A stretch of 64,000 nt of DNA from Nonomuraea endophytica (GTDB taxonomy: Bacteria; Actinomycetota; Actinomycetes; Streptosporangiales; Streptosporangiaceae): NCBI RefSeq assembly GCF_014203235.1, contig NZ_JACHIN010000004.1, positions 530,817 through 594,816 on the forward strand. Direction: 5' to 3'. Of the stretch, positions 44,508 through 52,997 are shown one piece after another; the stretch's first letter is position 1, and each line of letters begins with the position of its first letter. Under the pieces are notes generated by a model. It saw only the letters and a list, made by a program, of their open reading frames with translations, was not told the DNA's origin and did not search any database. A program made the position numbers and the translations under genes.

Positions 44508-46031
44508 GTGGGCAAACCAGCGCACATGGGGAGGCCGATGCGCACAGGCCGTGGCACCTTGAGTGTTGCCGCGGGTTTGGTGCTGGTGGCTTTGGCGACC
44601 GTCGGATACGCATTGCCACCGGCGTTCGACCCGCCTCCTCTGCAGGTGGATCAGGCGTTCCGTTCTCTCGCGCCGCAGCCGCCCGAGGAGGTCAGGCCCG
44701 TGGTGGCGGCCGGGCCGGTACGCACGACCGAGGTGACGATCTCCGCCGAGCGCCAGACGCTCTCAGGAACGGTCCGTTTTCCGCTCACCCCCGGCCCTCA
44801 TCCGGGGATGGTGTTCGTGTCGGGCTCGGGCAACGGCTCGCGGGAGGAGTTCACCCCGCAGGCGGAGTTCCTGGCCAGGGCGGGCGTGGCGACGATCGCG
44901 TTCGACAAGCGGACGATCGGCTACACCTTCCGCGAGCGCGACTTCGGCCTGCTCGCCGACGACGCGCTGCGATGGGTGCGGTGGCTGCGCGACCAGCCGG
45001 GCGTCGACAAGTCGCGGGTGGGGCTCTGGGGCGTGAGCGAGGGCGGCTGGGTGGTGCCGATCGCCGCGGCCAAGAGCCTTGACGTGGGCTTCGCCGTACT
45101 CGTGTCATCGCCGAACGTCTCGCCGCTGCGGCAGGTCGCGTGGGCGCTGAACGAGCAGTTGCTACGGCTTCGCGCGCCCGTGGGCGCGCGCGACCTGCTG
45201 ACCAGGGCGATGGGCGGGGTCGGCTTCAACTTCCTGCGCTACGACGCGATGCCGGCGCTGCGGCAGATCAAGCAGCCGGTCCTGGCGCTCTACGGCACGA
45301 CGGACCCGTCGATCCCGTTCGTGGAGTCCACGAAGGCGCTGACGAAGGCGCTGACCGAGTCGGGCAACGATCAATACACGATCCGCTTCATGGACAAGGG
45401 CGACCACGCGCTGCGGATGTCGGGCGGGCCGTTCACCAAGGGATACCTGGAGACGCTGGCCAACTGGCTCAAGGGCCTGCCGCACACGGCCCGCCCGCAG
45501 GTGCACATGGCGGGCGCGACGCCGGTGCAGCGCTTCGAGGCCGCCGACGTGCCCGCGGCGCCGTGGTACGCGGGCGGGACGATGCTGGGGCTGACGATCT
45601 GCCTGGCCGCCGTCGGTTACGTGGCCGGTCCTGTCGCCTCCATGGTGGTACGGCTGCGCGGCCACAAACGCGCCACGGCCGAGACGAACGCCAGGCTGTG
45701 GCCCCCGATCCGGCGCCGCCTGCACCGCATGGCCTGGACGGGCCTGGCGCTGCTGGTCTCGGTGGTCGGGTTCATCGGCCTGCTGGTGATGTTCTCCATC
45801 AACCAGGCGGGGGCCTGGCCCGCGGTGCTGGCCGGGTGGCTGCTGGTGCGGGCGCTGGCCGTGCTGATGCTGATCCAGGAGGTCACCGCGGTGGCCGCGG
45901 TGGTGTCGGGGCTGCGCGAGGGCTGGCAGCCGAGCCGCTGGCAGCACGTGGCGATCGCCGGGGTGGCCGGCGGCACCGGGCTGCTGCTCGTGGCGGCCGC
46001 CTACTACGGCCTGTTCTCCTTCCCCTGGTAA
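44508..46031 (+). CDS. Membrane-bound alpha/beta hydrolase
   Basis: This 507-residue protein has an N-terminal signal anchor (about 15-38) and an alpha/beta hydrolase domain (about 70-325) with nucleophile elbow GVSEGG. A late Asp (TTDPSIPF) and His (GDHALRM) complete a Ser-Asp-His triad. The C-terminal part carries four hydrophobic helices (about 345-505). The start could be GTG 44508 or one of the ATGs at 44526 and 44538; none has a perfect ribosome site. The substrate is unknown, probably an ester or acyl group outside the cell. Confidence 0.8.
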   Translation: MGKPAHMGRPMRTGRGTLSVAAGLVLVALATVGYALPPAFDPPPLQVDQAFRSLAPQPPEEVRPVVAAGPVRTTEVTISAERQTLSGTVRFPLTPGPHPGMVFVSGSGNGSREEFTPQAEFLARAGVATIAFDKRTIGYTFRERDFGLLADDALRWVRWLRDQPGVDKSRVGLWGVSEGGWVVPIAAAKSLDVGFAVLVSSPNVSPLRQVAWALNEQLLRLRAPVGARDLLTRAMGGVGFNFLRYDAMPALRQIKQPVLALYGTTDPSIPFVESTKALTKALTESGNDQYTIRFMDKGDHALRMSGGPFTKGYLETLANWLKGLPHTARPQVHMAGATPVQRFEAADVPAAPWYAGGTMLGLTICLAAVGYVAGPVASMVVRLRGHKRATAETNARLWPPIRRRLHRMAWTGLALLVSVVGFIGLLVMFSINQAGAWPAVLAGWLLVRALAVLMLIQEVTAVAAVVSGLREGWQPSRWQHVAIAGVAGGTGLLLVAAAYYGLFSFPW

Positions 46032-46035
46032 GGGT

Positions 46036-46950
46036 TCAGTTGATGTAGGTGGCGCTCCAGCGGTCGATCTCGGCGAAGACCTGCTTGCGGGCGGGCTCGG
46101 CGGACAGCACCAGGTCGTGCATGCCGTCGGGGATGCGCACGCAGGTGACGTGCGGGCCGATCGCGGTGGCCCAGCGGGCGATCTGCCGCGGGTTCAGGAC
46201 GATGTCGGCGGAGCGGGCCTCGGGTACGAAGTCGCGTACGCGCAATCCGTTGCTCGCGGCCAGGACCAGCACCGGGACGTCGACGTCGAGTCCCTTGTGC
46301 AGGCGGCGCTGGGCGCGGCGGATGGCGGCCAGCCAGGAGGCGTGCACGGAGAAGCCGCCGAGCGGCTTGAGCTCCAGGTCGTAGTCCCATTCGCCGCCGG
46401 ACGAGCGGTGCAGGCTCTGTCCGTAGGCGGTGCTGACGCCGAGGGGCAGCGCCCGGTTGGAGTAGGACAGCGGGGTCTTGAGCAGGTCGGCGGCCAGGCG
46501 GACCGGGGCCGGCACGTTGAGGTCGAGGAACGGGCTGTTGAGCACCAGGCCCTGGGCGAGGCCGCGGCCGCGTACCCGGTCGGCCCAGAGGGCGGCGACC
46601 AGGCCGCCGGTGGAGTGGGCGTTGATCGTGAGCGAGTCGTGGTCGCGCCGGATGATGCGGACCGACTCGTCGATCTCCGGGAAGTAGTCGGTGACGCTCC
46701 TGATCAGGCCGCGGGTCTGGTGCGGGAGCAGGGACCGGCCGTACTTGCGCAGGTCGAGGGCGTAGAAGTCGACGCCCTGGGCCAGGTAGTGGTCGGCGAG
46801 GTGGTCCTGGAAGAAGTAGTCGGTGAAGCCGTGGATGTAGAGAACGGCCCGGCCGGTGGGGGCGTCCGCCCTCCTGGTCAGAAGGGTCGCGATGACCTCG
46901 CCCTCGGAGTCGGGCGGGAGCGGGAGGACAGTGCTCTCATACATGTTCAT
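46036..46950 (-). CDS. Serine alpha/beta hydrolase (lysophospholipase-like)
   Basis: This protein of about 304 residues has the oxyanion segment YIHGFTDYFF, nucleophile elbow AHSTGG (near 114) and a late His in DGMHDLVLS. This resembles monoacylglycerol lipase/S33 hydrolases. Three start codons lie close together (GTG 46953, ATG 46950, ATG 46944), all overlapping the end of the enoyl-CoA hydratase gene, so the exact start is uncertain. Overlap suggests co-expression with that hydratase, perhaps in lipid breakdown. It is convergent with the preceding hydrolase gene (4 bp gap). Confidence 0.85.
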   Translation of the reverse strand: MNMYESTVLPLPPDSEGEVIATLLTRRADAPTGRAVLYIHGFTDYFFQDHLADHYLAQGVDFYALDLRKYGRSLLPHQTRGLIRSVTDYFPEIDESVRIIRRDHDSLTINAHSTGGLVAALWADRVRGRGLAQGLVLNSPFLDLNVPAPVRLAADLLKTPLSYSNRALPLGVSTAYGQSLHRSSGGEWDYDLELKPLGGFSVHASWLAAIRRAQRRLHKGLDVDVPVLVLAASNGLRVRDFVPEARSADIVLNPRQIARWATAIGPHVTCVRIPDGMHDLVLSAEPARKQVFAEIDRWSATYIN

Positions 46951-47794
46951 CACGATAAGGCCAATCCGGCAGACCCTCGGGCAGGTCTGTGCTCACCCGC
47001 ATGGGGAAGGCGGCGGGGCGCTTCTCCAGGAACGCGGTGACGCCTTCGACCGCGTCGGGGGCGCCGCCCAGCTCGGCCATGAGGCGGGAGTCGGCGGCGT
47101 GCGCCTGCCACGGGCTGTCGGCTGACAGGCCGGACCACATGAGCCTGCGGATGGCGGCGACGGAGACGGCCGAGGTGTTGTCGGCGATCTCGCGGGCCAG
47201 GGCGTGCGCGGCCGGCAGGAGGTCGCCGGCCGGGTAGAGGCGGGAGACGAGCCGTCCGCCGAGCGCCTCGGCGGCGTCGAAGATCCGGCCGGTGGCCGAC
47301 CATTCCATGGCCTGGGCGATGCCGACGATCCTCGGCAGGAACCAGCTCGACGCGGCCTCGGTGACGATGCCCCGGCGGGCGAAGACGAAGCCGAAGCGGG
47401 CGGTGTCGGCGGCCAGCCGCACGTCCATGGGGAGGGTCATCGTGGCGCCCACGCCGACGGCGGGACCGTTGACGGCGGCGATGACCGGTTTGAGGCTCGC
47501 GGCGATGCGCAACGCGACCGTGCCGCCGCCGTCGCGCGGGTAGCCGTCGATCAGCTCGCCTTTGCCATGGCCGAAGGTCTCGCCTCCGCCGGACAGGTCG
47601 GCGCCGGCGCAGAACGCCCGGCCGGCGCCGGTCACGACGACCGCGCGGACCTCATCGTCGGCGTCGCTCCTGTCGAAAGCGTCGATCAACTCACCGCGCA
47701 TCGTAAAGGTGAAGGCGTTCAGCCGTTCGGGACGCTTCAATGTGACGGTGGCGACACCGTCCGTCACGGTGTAGTCGATCTCGGAGAATGCCAT
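46937..47794 (-). CDS. Enoyl-CoA hydratase/isomerase family protein
   Basis: This 285-residue crotonase-fold protein shows the oxyanion-hole segments AFCAGADLSGGG (about 61-72) and VNGPAVGVGATM (about 110-121) and keeps a Glu in GIVTEAASSWFLPR (about 145), the usual catalytic position. It hydrates 2-enoyl-CoA esters in fatty-acid breakdown or a related reaction. The ATG at 47794 is only 2 bp from a palindrome (47797-47813) that may be an operator, and there is little room for a ribosome site. Confidence 0.88.
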   Translation of the reverse strand: MAFSEIDYTVTDGVATVTLKRPERLNAFTFTMRGELIDAFDRSDADDEVRAVVVTGAGRAFCAGADLSGGGETFGHGKGELIDGYPRDGGGTVALRIAASLKPVIAAVNGPAVGVGATMTLPMDVRLAADTARFGFVFARRGIVTEAASSWFLPRIVGIAQAMEWSATGRIFDAAEALGGRLVSRLYPAGDLLPAAHALAREIADNTSAVSVAAIRRLMWSGLSADSPWQAHAADSRLMAELGGAPDAVEGVTAFLEKRPAAFPMRVSTDLPEGLPDWPYRDEHV

Positions 47795-47796
47795 GG

Positions 47797-47813
47797 ACCG
47801 AATCTTATTCGGT
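47797..47813. promoter_or_regulatory. Palindrome ACCGAAT-CTT-ATTCGGT at enoyl-CoA hydratase start
   Basis: Perfect 7-bp arms separated by 3 bp lie immediately upstream of the enoyl-CoA hydratase ATG. They fall in the A/T-rich 115-bp gap shared with the divergent LCP gene. The symmetry and size are typical of TetR-family operators controlling fatty-acid genes. The regulator is not in the window, or is not recognisable. Confidence 0.5.
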
Positions 47814-47909
47814 TACTGATGTTCACTCTCCACTAACGTCATATTTCGCATTCCATCCGTATGCTGCCGCCCCAAAGCGGCCTACGGTGGACTGCGCGGG
47901 GAAGCGGGG

Positions 47910-49349
47910 ATGGGTGTGTCACGGAGCAAGGTACCGGTGAGCACCGGCGCGGTCCTGGGATGGACCTTGTTGTCGGCGTTCGTGCCAGGAGCGGGCCATC
48001 TGCGGGCCGGCTGGCGTAAGACCGGCCTGGCATTGCTCGGCTGTTACGCGGCCGGGCTCCTCGCCCTGCTCTTCGTCGCCCTGACCGCCGACGGCGACCT
48101 GTTCGGAACGGCCGTCAACTGGCTGCGGACGATCGCGATCGGCTCGCTCGTGCTCGGGCTGGCCTGGTTCGCGCTGGTCGTGCACACGTTCATCGTGCTC
48201 AGCCCCGGGCGGCTGCCGCCGAACGCGCAGATCATCACCGGAACGCTCGCCGGGCTGCTAGCGGTGGCGGTCATCACGCCCTTCGCCTACGCCGCCCAGA
48301 CCGTCTGGACCATCCACAGCACGATCGGCAACATCTTCGCCCCCGACACGCCCCTGGCCGACCGGCCGCAGCAGCAGGGCCGCCCGGTCGACCCGTGGGC
48401 GGGCCGCGACCGCGTCAACATCCTGCTGCTCGGCGGCGACGCCGACACCCACAGGACCGGCGTGCGCACCGACAGCATGAACCTCGCCAGCATCGACGTC
48501 GCCTCCGGCAACACCGTGCTGATGAGCCTGCCGCGCAACCTGGAGAACGTGCGCTTCCGTCCCGGCACCCCGATGGCCGAGCGTTTCCCGAACGGCTTCC
48601 GCCTCCCGCCCGACCCCGGCGGCGGCCGCAGCGACCTGCTCAACAGCGTCTGGGAGTACGCCGACGCGCACCCGGAGATCTTCGGCGGCCGCACCCACCA
48701 GGGCGCCAAGGTCCTGATGGAGACGATCGGCCACACCCTCGGGGTCAAGGTCGACTGGTACGCCCTGGTCAACATGTGGGGCTTCGCCAAGCTGATCGAC
48801 GCCATCGGCGGCGTGACGATCAGCGTGGAGAAGGACATCGTCTTCGGCAAGTACAACGAGGGCCTGGTCAAGGCCGGCACGCGCAAGCTCAACGGCGGCG
48901 ACGCCATGTGGTACGCCCGCTCGCGCACCTTCTCCGATGACTACACCCGGATGCGCCGCCAGCGCTGCGTCATCGCCGCCCTGCTCGACCAGGCCGACCC
49001 GGCGACGGTGCTGACCAGGTTCAACAAGATCGCGCTGGCCACCAAGGAACTCATCAGGACCGACATCCCCCGCAACATGCTCTCCCACCTGGTGCCGCTG
49101 GCCCTGAAGGTCAAGAACGCGAAGGTGTCCAGCATCCAGTTCGTCCCGCCGCTGATCAGCACCGGGTATCCCGACTGGGACAAGATCCGCCAGATCTCCA
49201 CCAAGGCCATCCGCGAGTCGGCCGAGCGCCGCCCGGCCGCCGCCGCGTCCGCGACCGCCACGCCGTCCGGCACCAGCACGCCGAAACCGCGCAAGACCGC
49301 CTCACTCGACCCCACGAAGAGCCTCGGCGACGGCTGCGGCGTCCTCTGA
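47910..49349 (+). CDS. LytR-CpsA-Psr (LCP) family protein
   Basis: This 479-residue protein has an N-terminal block of about four hydrophobic helices (about 15-125) and an extracellular LCP domain (about 165-400) with ILLLGGDADTHRTGVRTDSM and LPRNL, whose Arg residues bind the pyrophosphate of the lipid donor. The C-terminal tail is Ala/Thr/Pro-rich. LCP proteins attach wall polymers to peptidoglycan. The usual LCP has one helix; the extra helices are notable. The ATG at 47910 has GGGGAAGC upstream. Confidence 0.88.
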   Translation: MGVSRSKVPVSTGAVLGWTLLSAFVPGAGHLRAGWRKTGLALLGCYAAGLLALLFVALTADGDLFGTAVNWLRTIAIGSLVLGLAWFALVVHTFIVLSPGRLPPNAQIITGTLAGLLAVAVITPFAYAAQTVWTIHSTIGNIFAPDTPLADRPQQQGRPVDPWAGRDRVNILLLGGDADTHRTGVRTDSMNLASIDVASGNTVLMSLPRNLENVRFRPGTPMAERFPNGFRLPPDPGGGRSDLLNSVWEYADAHPEIFGGRTHQGAKVLMETIGHTLGVKVDWYALVNMWGFAKLIDAIGGVTISVEKDIVFGKYNEGLVKAGTRKLNGGDAMWYARSRTFSDDYTRMRRQRCVIAALLDQADPATVLTRFNKIALATKELIRTDIPRNMLSHLVPLALKVKNAKVSSIQFVPPLISTGYPDWDKIRQISTKAIRESAERRPAAAASATATPSGTSTPKPRKTASLDPTKSLGDGCGVL

Positions 49350-49356
49350 CCGCTTT

Positions 49357-49402
49357 TTCCGGTACGGCCCTGCCGCACGTTGTACGGCTAGCCGTACCGG
49401 AA
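49357..49402. terminator. Bidirectional stem-loop between convergent genes
   Basis: Perfect 12-bp arms TTCCGGTACGGC (49357-49368) and GCCGTACCGGAA (49391-49402) can form a strong hairpin. A nested 14-bp palindrome TACGGCTAGCCGTA (49384-49397) allows an alternative fold. It lies between the convergent LCP and methyltransferase genes. A T-run precedes the left arm on the plus strand, but no U-run follows either way. Confidence 0.45.
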
Positions 49403-49442
49403 CCCCTGGCGCAGTGGAGGCGGAAGGCGGCGCCGCTGAGGC

Positions 49443-49498
49443 GGCGCTGTTCAGTCGGCGCTGCTCAGACGGCGCTGCTCAGACGGCGCTGTTCAGGG
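49443..49498. repeat. 14-bp tandem repeat at the end of the methyltransferase gene
   Basis: Four 14-bp units with core GGCGCTG(C/T)TCAGAC follow one another. The last covers the stop codon of the gene that ends at 49493. Slippage here would not be frame-neutral, since 14 is not a multiple of three. Confidence 0.9.
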
Positions 49499-51415
49499 GC
49501 GGTGGAAGGCGGCGCGCCAGCGGCGGCGTTCCCCGTCGCCGATCTCCTCGATGTCGGCGGTGAACCCGCCCTCGCCGAAGGCCGCGACCTCGGACGGGGT
49601 CAGCGGCCAGGGCGGCGCGTACACGGGCCCGCCCTCGTCCCTGGCCGAGGCGATGACGAGCAGCGTGCCGCCCGGCGCCACCAGCTCCCGCACGGCGGCG
49701 ATGGCCGCGGGGTGCAGGTCCTCGGGCAGCGCCTGCACCGTCATGATCTCCACGACCAGGTCGAACGCCCCGCGCCACTCCCCCGGCAGGTCCAGCAGGT
49801 CGGCCGCGGAGTAGTCGACGGCCGAGTCGGGGAAGCGGGTCCTGGCGCCCTTGACGGCCGACTCGGAGACGTCGAAGGCGGTGGTGGCGTAGCCGAGCCC
49901 GGCCAGGTACTCGGCGTCGTCTCCCAGCCCGCACCCGACCACCATGGCCCGCCGCCCGTCCCCGGAAGACCCCTGCGACCACTCGACGAGCAGTGGGTGC
50001 GGGGTGCCCGAGTCCCAGGGCACGATGGCCTCGCCGGATGCGGCCTCGGCGTAGAGCTTCTCGAACCAGCCGGTGGCGTCGCCTCCGGCCAGGGATTCGG
50101 CCGCCAGCCGCCGGGCGTCCTCGTCGGGGTCGCGCATGTGTCCTCCGTCGCGTGCGAGTTCCACGACGTCTATCAGATGGCCGTCCGGCCCGACCAGCTC
50201 CCGCTGCCGGTAGGGATGCTTCGCGACGTATCCCAGCTTCCAGGCTTTCACCTGAAGGATCGGGAGCAGGGCGCAGACGTCGCGGTTGGGATGGGGGCAC
50301 GGCCACCTGGTGTGCCACCACTGGATCTCCGCCGCCCGGCCCTCGCGGACCAGCGCGATCACGTCGTCGTCACGGGCCTCCCGGCCGATGACCTCGGCGG
50401 TCGCCACGATCACGTTCGAGCGCAACTCGTCCCAGTAGTCGATCCACTGCTCGCGGGTGACGTCGGCGAGGCGGAAGCCGCCGCCGGTCTCGAGATCGAC
50501 TCCCCTCAGGAGGCGGGTGACGAACCGCTGCGGCACCTCGGCCACCACGGGATCGCCGGCCGGTTCAGGGACGGGTCCGTCGCTCCAGCCCAGGTCGTCC
50601 ATGGCCTTGTCCTCGGCGGCGGCGGGATGCGCGCGCATCCAGTCCCAGACGTTGGGCGCGATCCGCTCGGCCAGCCGGTCGTGCCGCAGCTTCCAGACGA
50701 AAGCCTCGTAGGCGTCGGCGGGCGTCCCCGGGGCGCGGGCCATCAGCCAGTCGAAGGCCCAGACGCTGACGAGGAACCGCCGCAGAAACGTGGCGACCGG
50801 CTCCTGCCCGGCCAGCTCGGCCCCGGCCAGCCAGTCGGCCCGGCGGATCTCCCGCACGGCCGCGACGATCTCCGCCTGCCATGGGGTCGGCTTCAGAAGT
50901 TCGTCCGCGTACAGATCCACGAGCAGGTGCGTGCGGAACGTGCCGTTCTTGAGCCGGGTCAGCTCGGTGATCAGCAGGGCGCGCAGTTCGTTCTCGGGCA
51001 ACTGCAGAAGCAGCGGCAGCCCGATCCGCAACCGGGGCTTGCCGTGCCAGTTCCTGGCGACGCCGGTCCACACGAAGGCGCTGATCCGGATCTGGGGCAT
51101 GCGGCGGAACCCGGCCGTCCGGGCCGCGTCCTTCACCACGGCCGCCAGCCGCGGCTGCTTCCGCAGCGACAGCCTTGGGTTCTTCCAGGAGTAACTCCTG
51201 ACGCCGGCGATGCACGCGCAGAGTCCCATGGTCACCGCGAAGAGCAACGTCCACGGCCAGACCTCGACACCGCCGAGCCACAGGAAGAACCAGCACCCGC
51301 CCGCACCCAAGGCGACGACCGTCCACAACAGCCAGGGAATACTGAACAGCCAGTAAGGGATCAGCGCGGAGGGTTGCGTCCGGAGCACGATCTTGAGTAA
51401 TCGCCAGTTGGACAC
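49493..51415 (-). CDS. Inactive M48-like membrane protein fused to a SAM methyltransferase
   Basis: This 640-residue protein has two N-terminal helices (about 18-38 and 52-72) and then an M48-peptidase-like domain (about 80-250). Its zinc motif HExxH is TELTR (150-154), so both His ligands are gone. The C-terminal 214 residues are a class I methyltransferase with the SAM loop VVGCGLGDDAEYLAGLG. An ATG at 50137 lies exactly at the natural methyltransferase N-terminus and has GGAGG 4-5 bases upstream, so this part may also be made separately. The start of the whole ORF is a GTG with a weak ribosome site, 3 bp after the GNAT stop. Confidence 0.8.
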   Translation of the reverse strand: MSNWRLLKIVLRTQPSALIPYWLFSIPWLLWTVVALGAGGCWFFLWLGGVEVWPWTLLFAVTMGLCACIAGVRSYSWKNPRLSLRKQPRLAAVVKDAARTAGFRRMPQIRISAFVWTGVARNWHGKPRLRIGLPLLLQLPENELRALLITELTRLKNGTFRTHLLVDLYADELLKPTPWQAEIVAAVREIRRADWLAGAELAGQEPVATFLRRFLVSVWAFDWLMARAPGTPADAYEAFVWKLRHDRLAERIAPNVWDWMRAHPAAAEDKAMDDLGWSDGPVPEPAGDPVVAEVPQRFVTRLLRGVDLETGGGFRLADVTREQWIDYWDELRSNVIVATAEVIGREARDDDVIALVREGRAAEIQWWHTRWPCPHPNRDVCALLPILQVKAWKLGYVAKHPYRQRELVGPDGHLIDVVELARDGGHMRDPDEDARRLAAESLAGGDATGWFEKLYAEAASGEAIVPWDSGTPHPLLVEWSQGSSGDGRRAMVVGCGLGDDAEYLAGLGYATTAFDVSESAVKGARTRFPDSAVDYSAADLLDLPGEWRGAFDLVVEIMTVQALPEDLHPAAIAAVRELVAPGGTLLVIASARDEGGPVYAPPWPLTPSEVAAFGEGGFTADIEEIGDGERRRWRAAFHRP

Positions 51416-51418
51416 GGC

Positions 51419-51874
51419 TCAGACGTCCAGGGTGTAGCGGCGTTTTTCCAGCGAGCGTGCCCCCAGGCGATCGTAGAAGCGGATGGCGCCCTCGTTCCAG
51501 ATCGGCGTCTGCCACTGCACATAGGGCAGTCCCAGCTCTCGCGCCTGCTCCACCACCGCCGCCATCATCAGCTGCCCGAGGCCGTGGCCCCGGCTGGCCT
51601 CGTTGAGGAACAGGCAGTCCATGTGCAGAAACTCCGAGCCGCCCCACGTGGACACCTCGGCCGCGCAGGTGGCGTAGCCGACCACCTCGCCGGACGGCGT
51701 CTCGGCCACCAGGCAGCGCAGCCGGGGGACGGCGGCGCCGAACAGCAGCACCGACAGCCGCTCGGCCAGGTCGGGCGGGGGCGGCGGGGCCTTCTCGTAA
51801 GCGGTGTGCTCGGTGGCCAGCTCGGCGACGCGGGGCAGGTCGGCGGGTACGGCCGACCGTACACGAGGATTCAA
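51419..51874 (-). CDS. GNAT-family acetyltransferase
   Basis: This 151-residue protein has the GNAT fold with the acetyl-CoA loop around NEASRGHGLGQLMM (about 88-101) and ends NEGAIRFYDRLGARSLEKRRY, typical of small N-acetyltransferases. It should transfer an acetyl group to an amine; the target is unknown. The start is a TTG (51874) with GGGGAGG 4 bases upstream, overlapping the TGA of the preceding gene (TTGA). The open frame upstream to 52003 is not used. Confidence 0.85.
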   Translation of the reverse strand: MNPRVRSAVPADLPRVAELATEHTAYEKAPPPPPDLAERLSVLLFGAAVPRLRCLVAETPSGEVVGYATCAAEVSTWGGSEFLHMDCLFLNEASRGHGLGQLMMAAVVEQARELGLPYVQWQTPIWNEGAIRFYDRLGARSLEKRRYTLDV

Positions 51875-52383
51875 CGGACCTCCCCGGAGATCACGTCGGC
51901 GCTCCACGCGGACACCCGCCGCCCGATCGGCCCGTCTCCGTCGAGCACGTGGCGCACGAACGCCTCCCGCTCGTGCGCCAGGATCGCGGCCTCCCACACG
52001 CACGGCGCCAGCCCCGCCCGTCCCGGCCGCAGCCCGGCGGGGTCGTCAGCGGGGCCGACGAAGATCGCGAGGTCTGACATGTGGCCCTCGATCCAGGTAT
52101 GGATGATGACGTAGTCGCCGTCGCCTCCGGCGTGCAGGATCAGCACCGACAGCCCCAGGGAACCGCGCACGCCGCCCAGCGCCAGGTGTCTGCCGGCGAT
52201 GTCCAGGCCGGTCTTCATGTCGATGGCGCTGCGGCCGGGCTTCTCCAGCGCGTACACCTTCACCAGGTGACCGCCCGACTCACCGACGCCCAGCGCGCGG
52301 ACGGCGCGGGCGTGGTGGCCATCGGACAGGGACAGCAGAGCGGCGGCGTCCACCGCGCCGGGCAAGGTCAACGTCTCACTCAT
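51871..52383 (-). CDS. Hypothetical protein
   Basis: This 170-residue protein is probably soluble and of mixed alpha/beta composition, with Trp and His clusters near residues 95-101 (HTWIEGHMSD). No domain was recognised. The ATG at 52383 gives a natural N-terminus, while the open frame back to 52968 is a shadow of the divergent gene. It overlaps the GNAT gene as TTGA and so forms an operon with GNAT and the M48-methyltransferase gene. Confidence 0.75.
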   Translation of the reverse strand: MSETLTLPGAVDAAALLSLSDGHHARAVRALGVGESGGHLVKVYALEKPGRSAIDMKTGLDIAGRHLALGGVRGSLGLSVLILHAGGDGDYVIIHTWIEGHMSDLAIFVGPADDPAGLRPGRAGLAPCVWEAAILAHEREAFVRHVLDGDGPIGRRVSAWSADVISGEVR

Positions 52384-52530
52384 GAGCACATCATGCCCTC
52401 CGCCCCCGACAGTCGTGTCAGCCGCCGTATCAGGGCGGCGACGGCCCGGGATCAGGGCGGTCGGCGAAGGTTGAGCACATGAACGGGTCAGCGACCGCGA
52501 GACCCGGCACCGGATCCGAAGGAGCACACC

Positions 52531-52935
52531 ATGTCCATCACCCTCACCGACCAGGACCAGCTGACCCTCCGCCTCGCCGCCTGGGGCGCCGTCTCCCTGA
52601 TGTCCGCCGCCGGAGTCGCGGGCTCGGCCCACAAGGTTGCCACCCACGGCTCCCTCGCCCTGACCTCGGCGACCGGCCCGGTCGGCCACGTGATCACCAA
52701 GGCCCCCAGGGGCGTGAAGTACGGCAAGACCGTCGCCCAGCTCGCCGACCAGGTGCTTCCCGCCCTGACCACGGCCATGGCCCTGCTCAAGCGGCAGGCC
52801 CCGGCCGAGGCCGACAACTTCCGCCGTACCGTCATCGTCGCCATCGATGCCGCCGCCCGGAGCCAGCAGGGCGAGCCCAGCCCCACGATGACCGAGATGG
52901 CCCGCAAGATCACCGAAGCGCTCGACGCCGCCTGA
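52531..52935 (+). CDS. Hypothetical protein (134 aa)
   Basis: The protein is Ala/Thr-rich and helical, with a weakly hydrophobic segment near residues 14-34 and a basic segment near 57-66. It has a very good ribosome site: GAAGGAG 6 bases before the ATG. No homologous family was recognised. It is divergent from the gene at 51871-52383 (148 bp between them) and precedes the kinase gene by 62 bp. Confidence 0.75.
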   Translation: MSITLTDQDQLTLRLAAWGAVSLMSAAGVAGSAHKVATHGSLALTSATGPVGHVITKAPRGVKYGKTVAQLADQVLPALTTAMALLKRQAPAEADNFRRTVIVAIDAAARSQQGEPSPTMTEMARKITEALDAA

Positions 52936-52997
52936 CCGGATGCGCTCCGGACCAGAGCGACCTTCCACTCTCTCCCGGCGGCTTGTACCGTTCGCCT

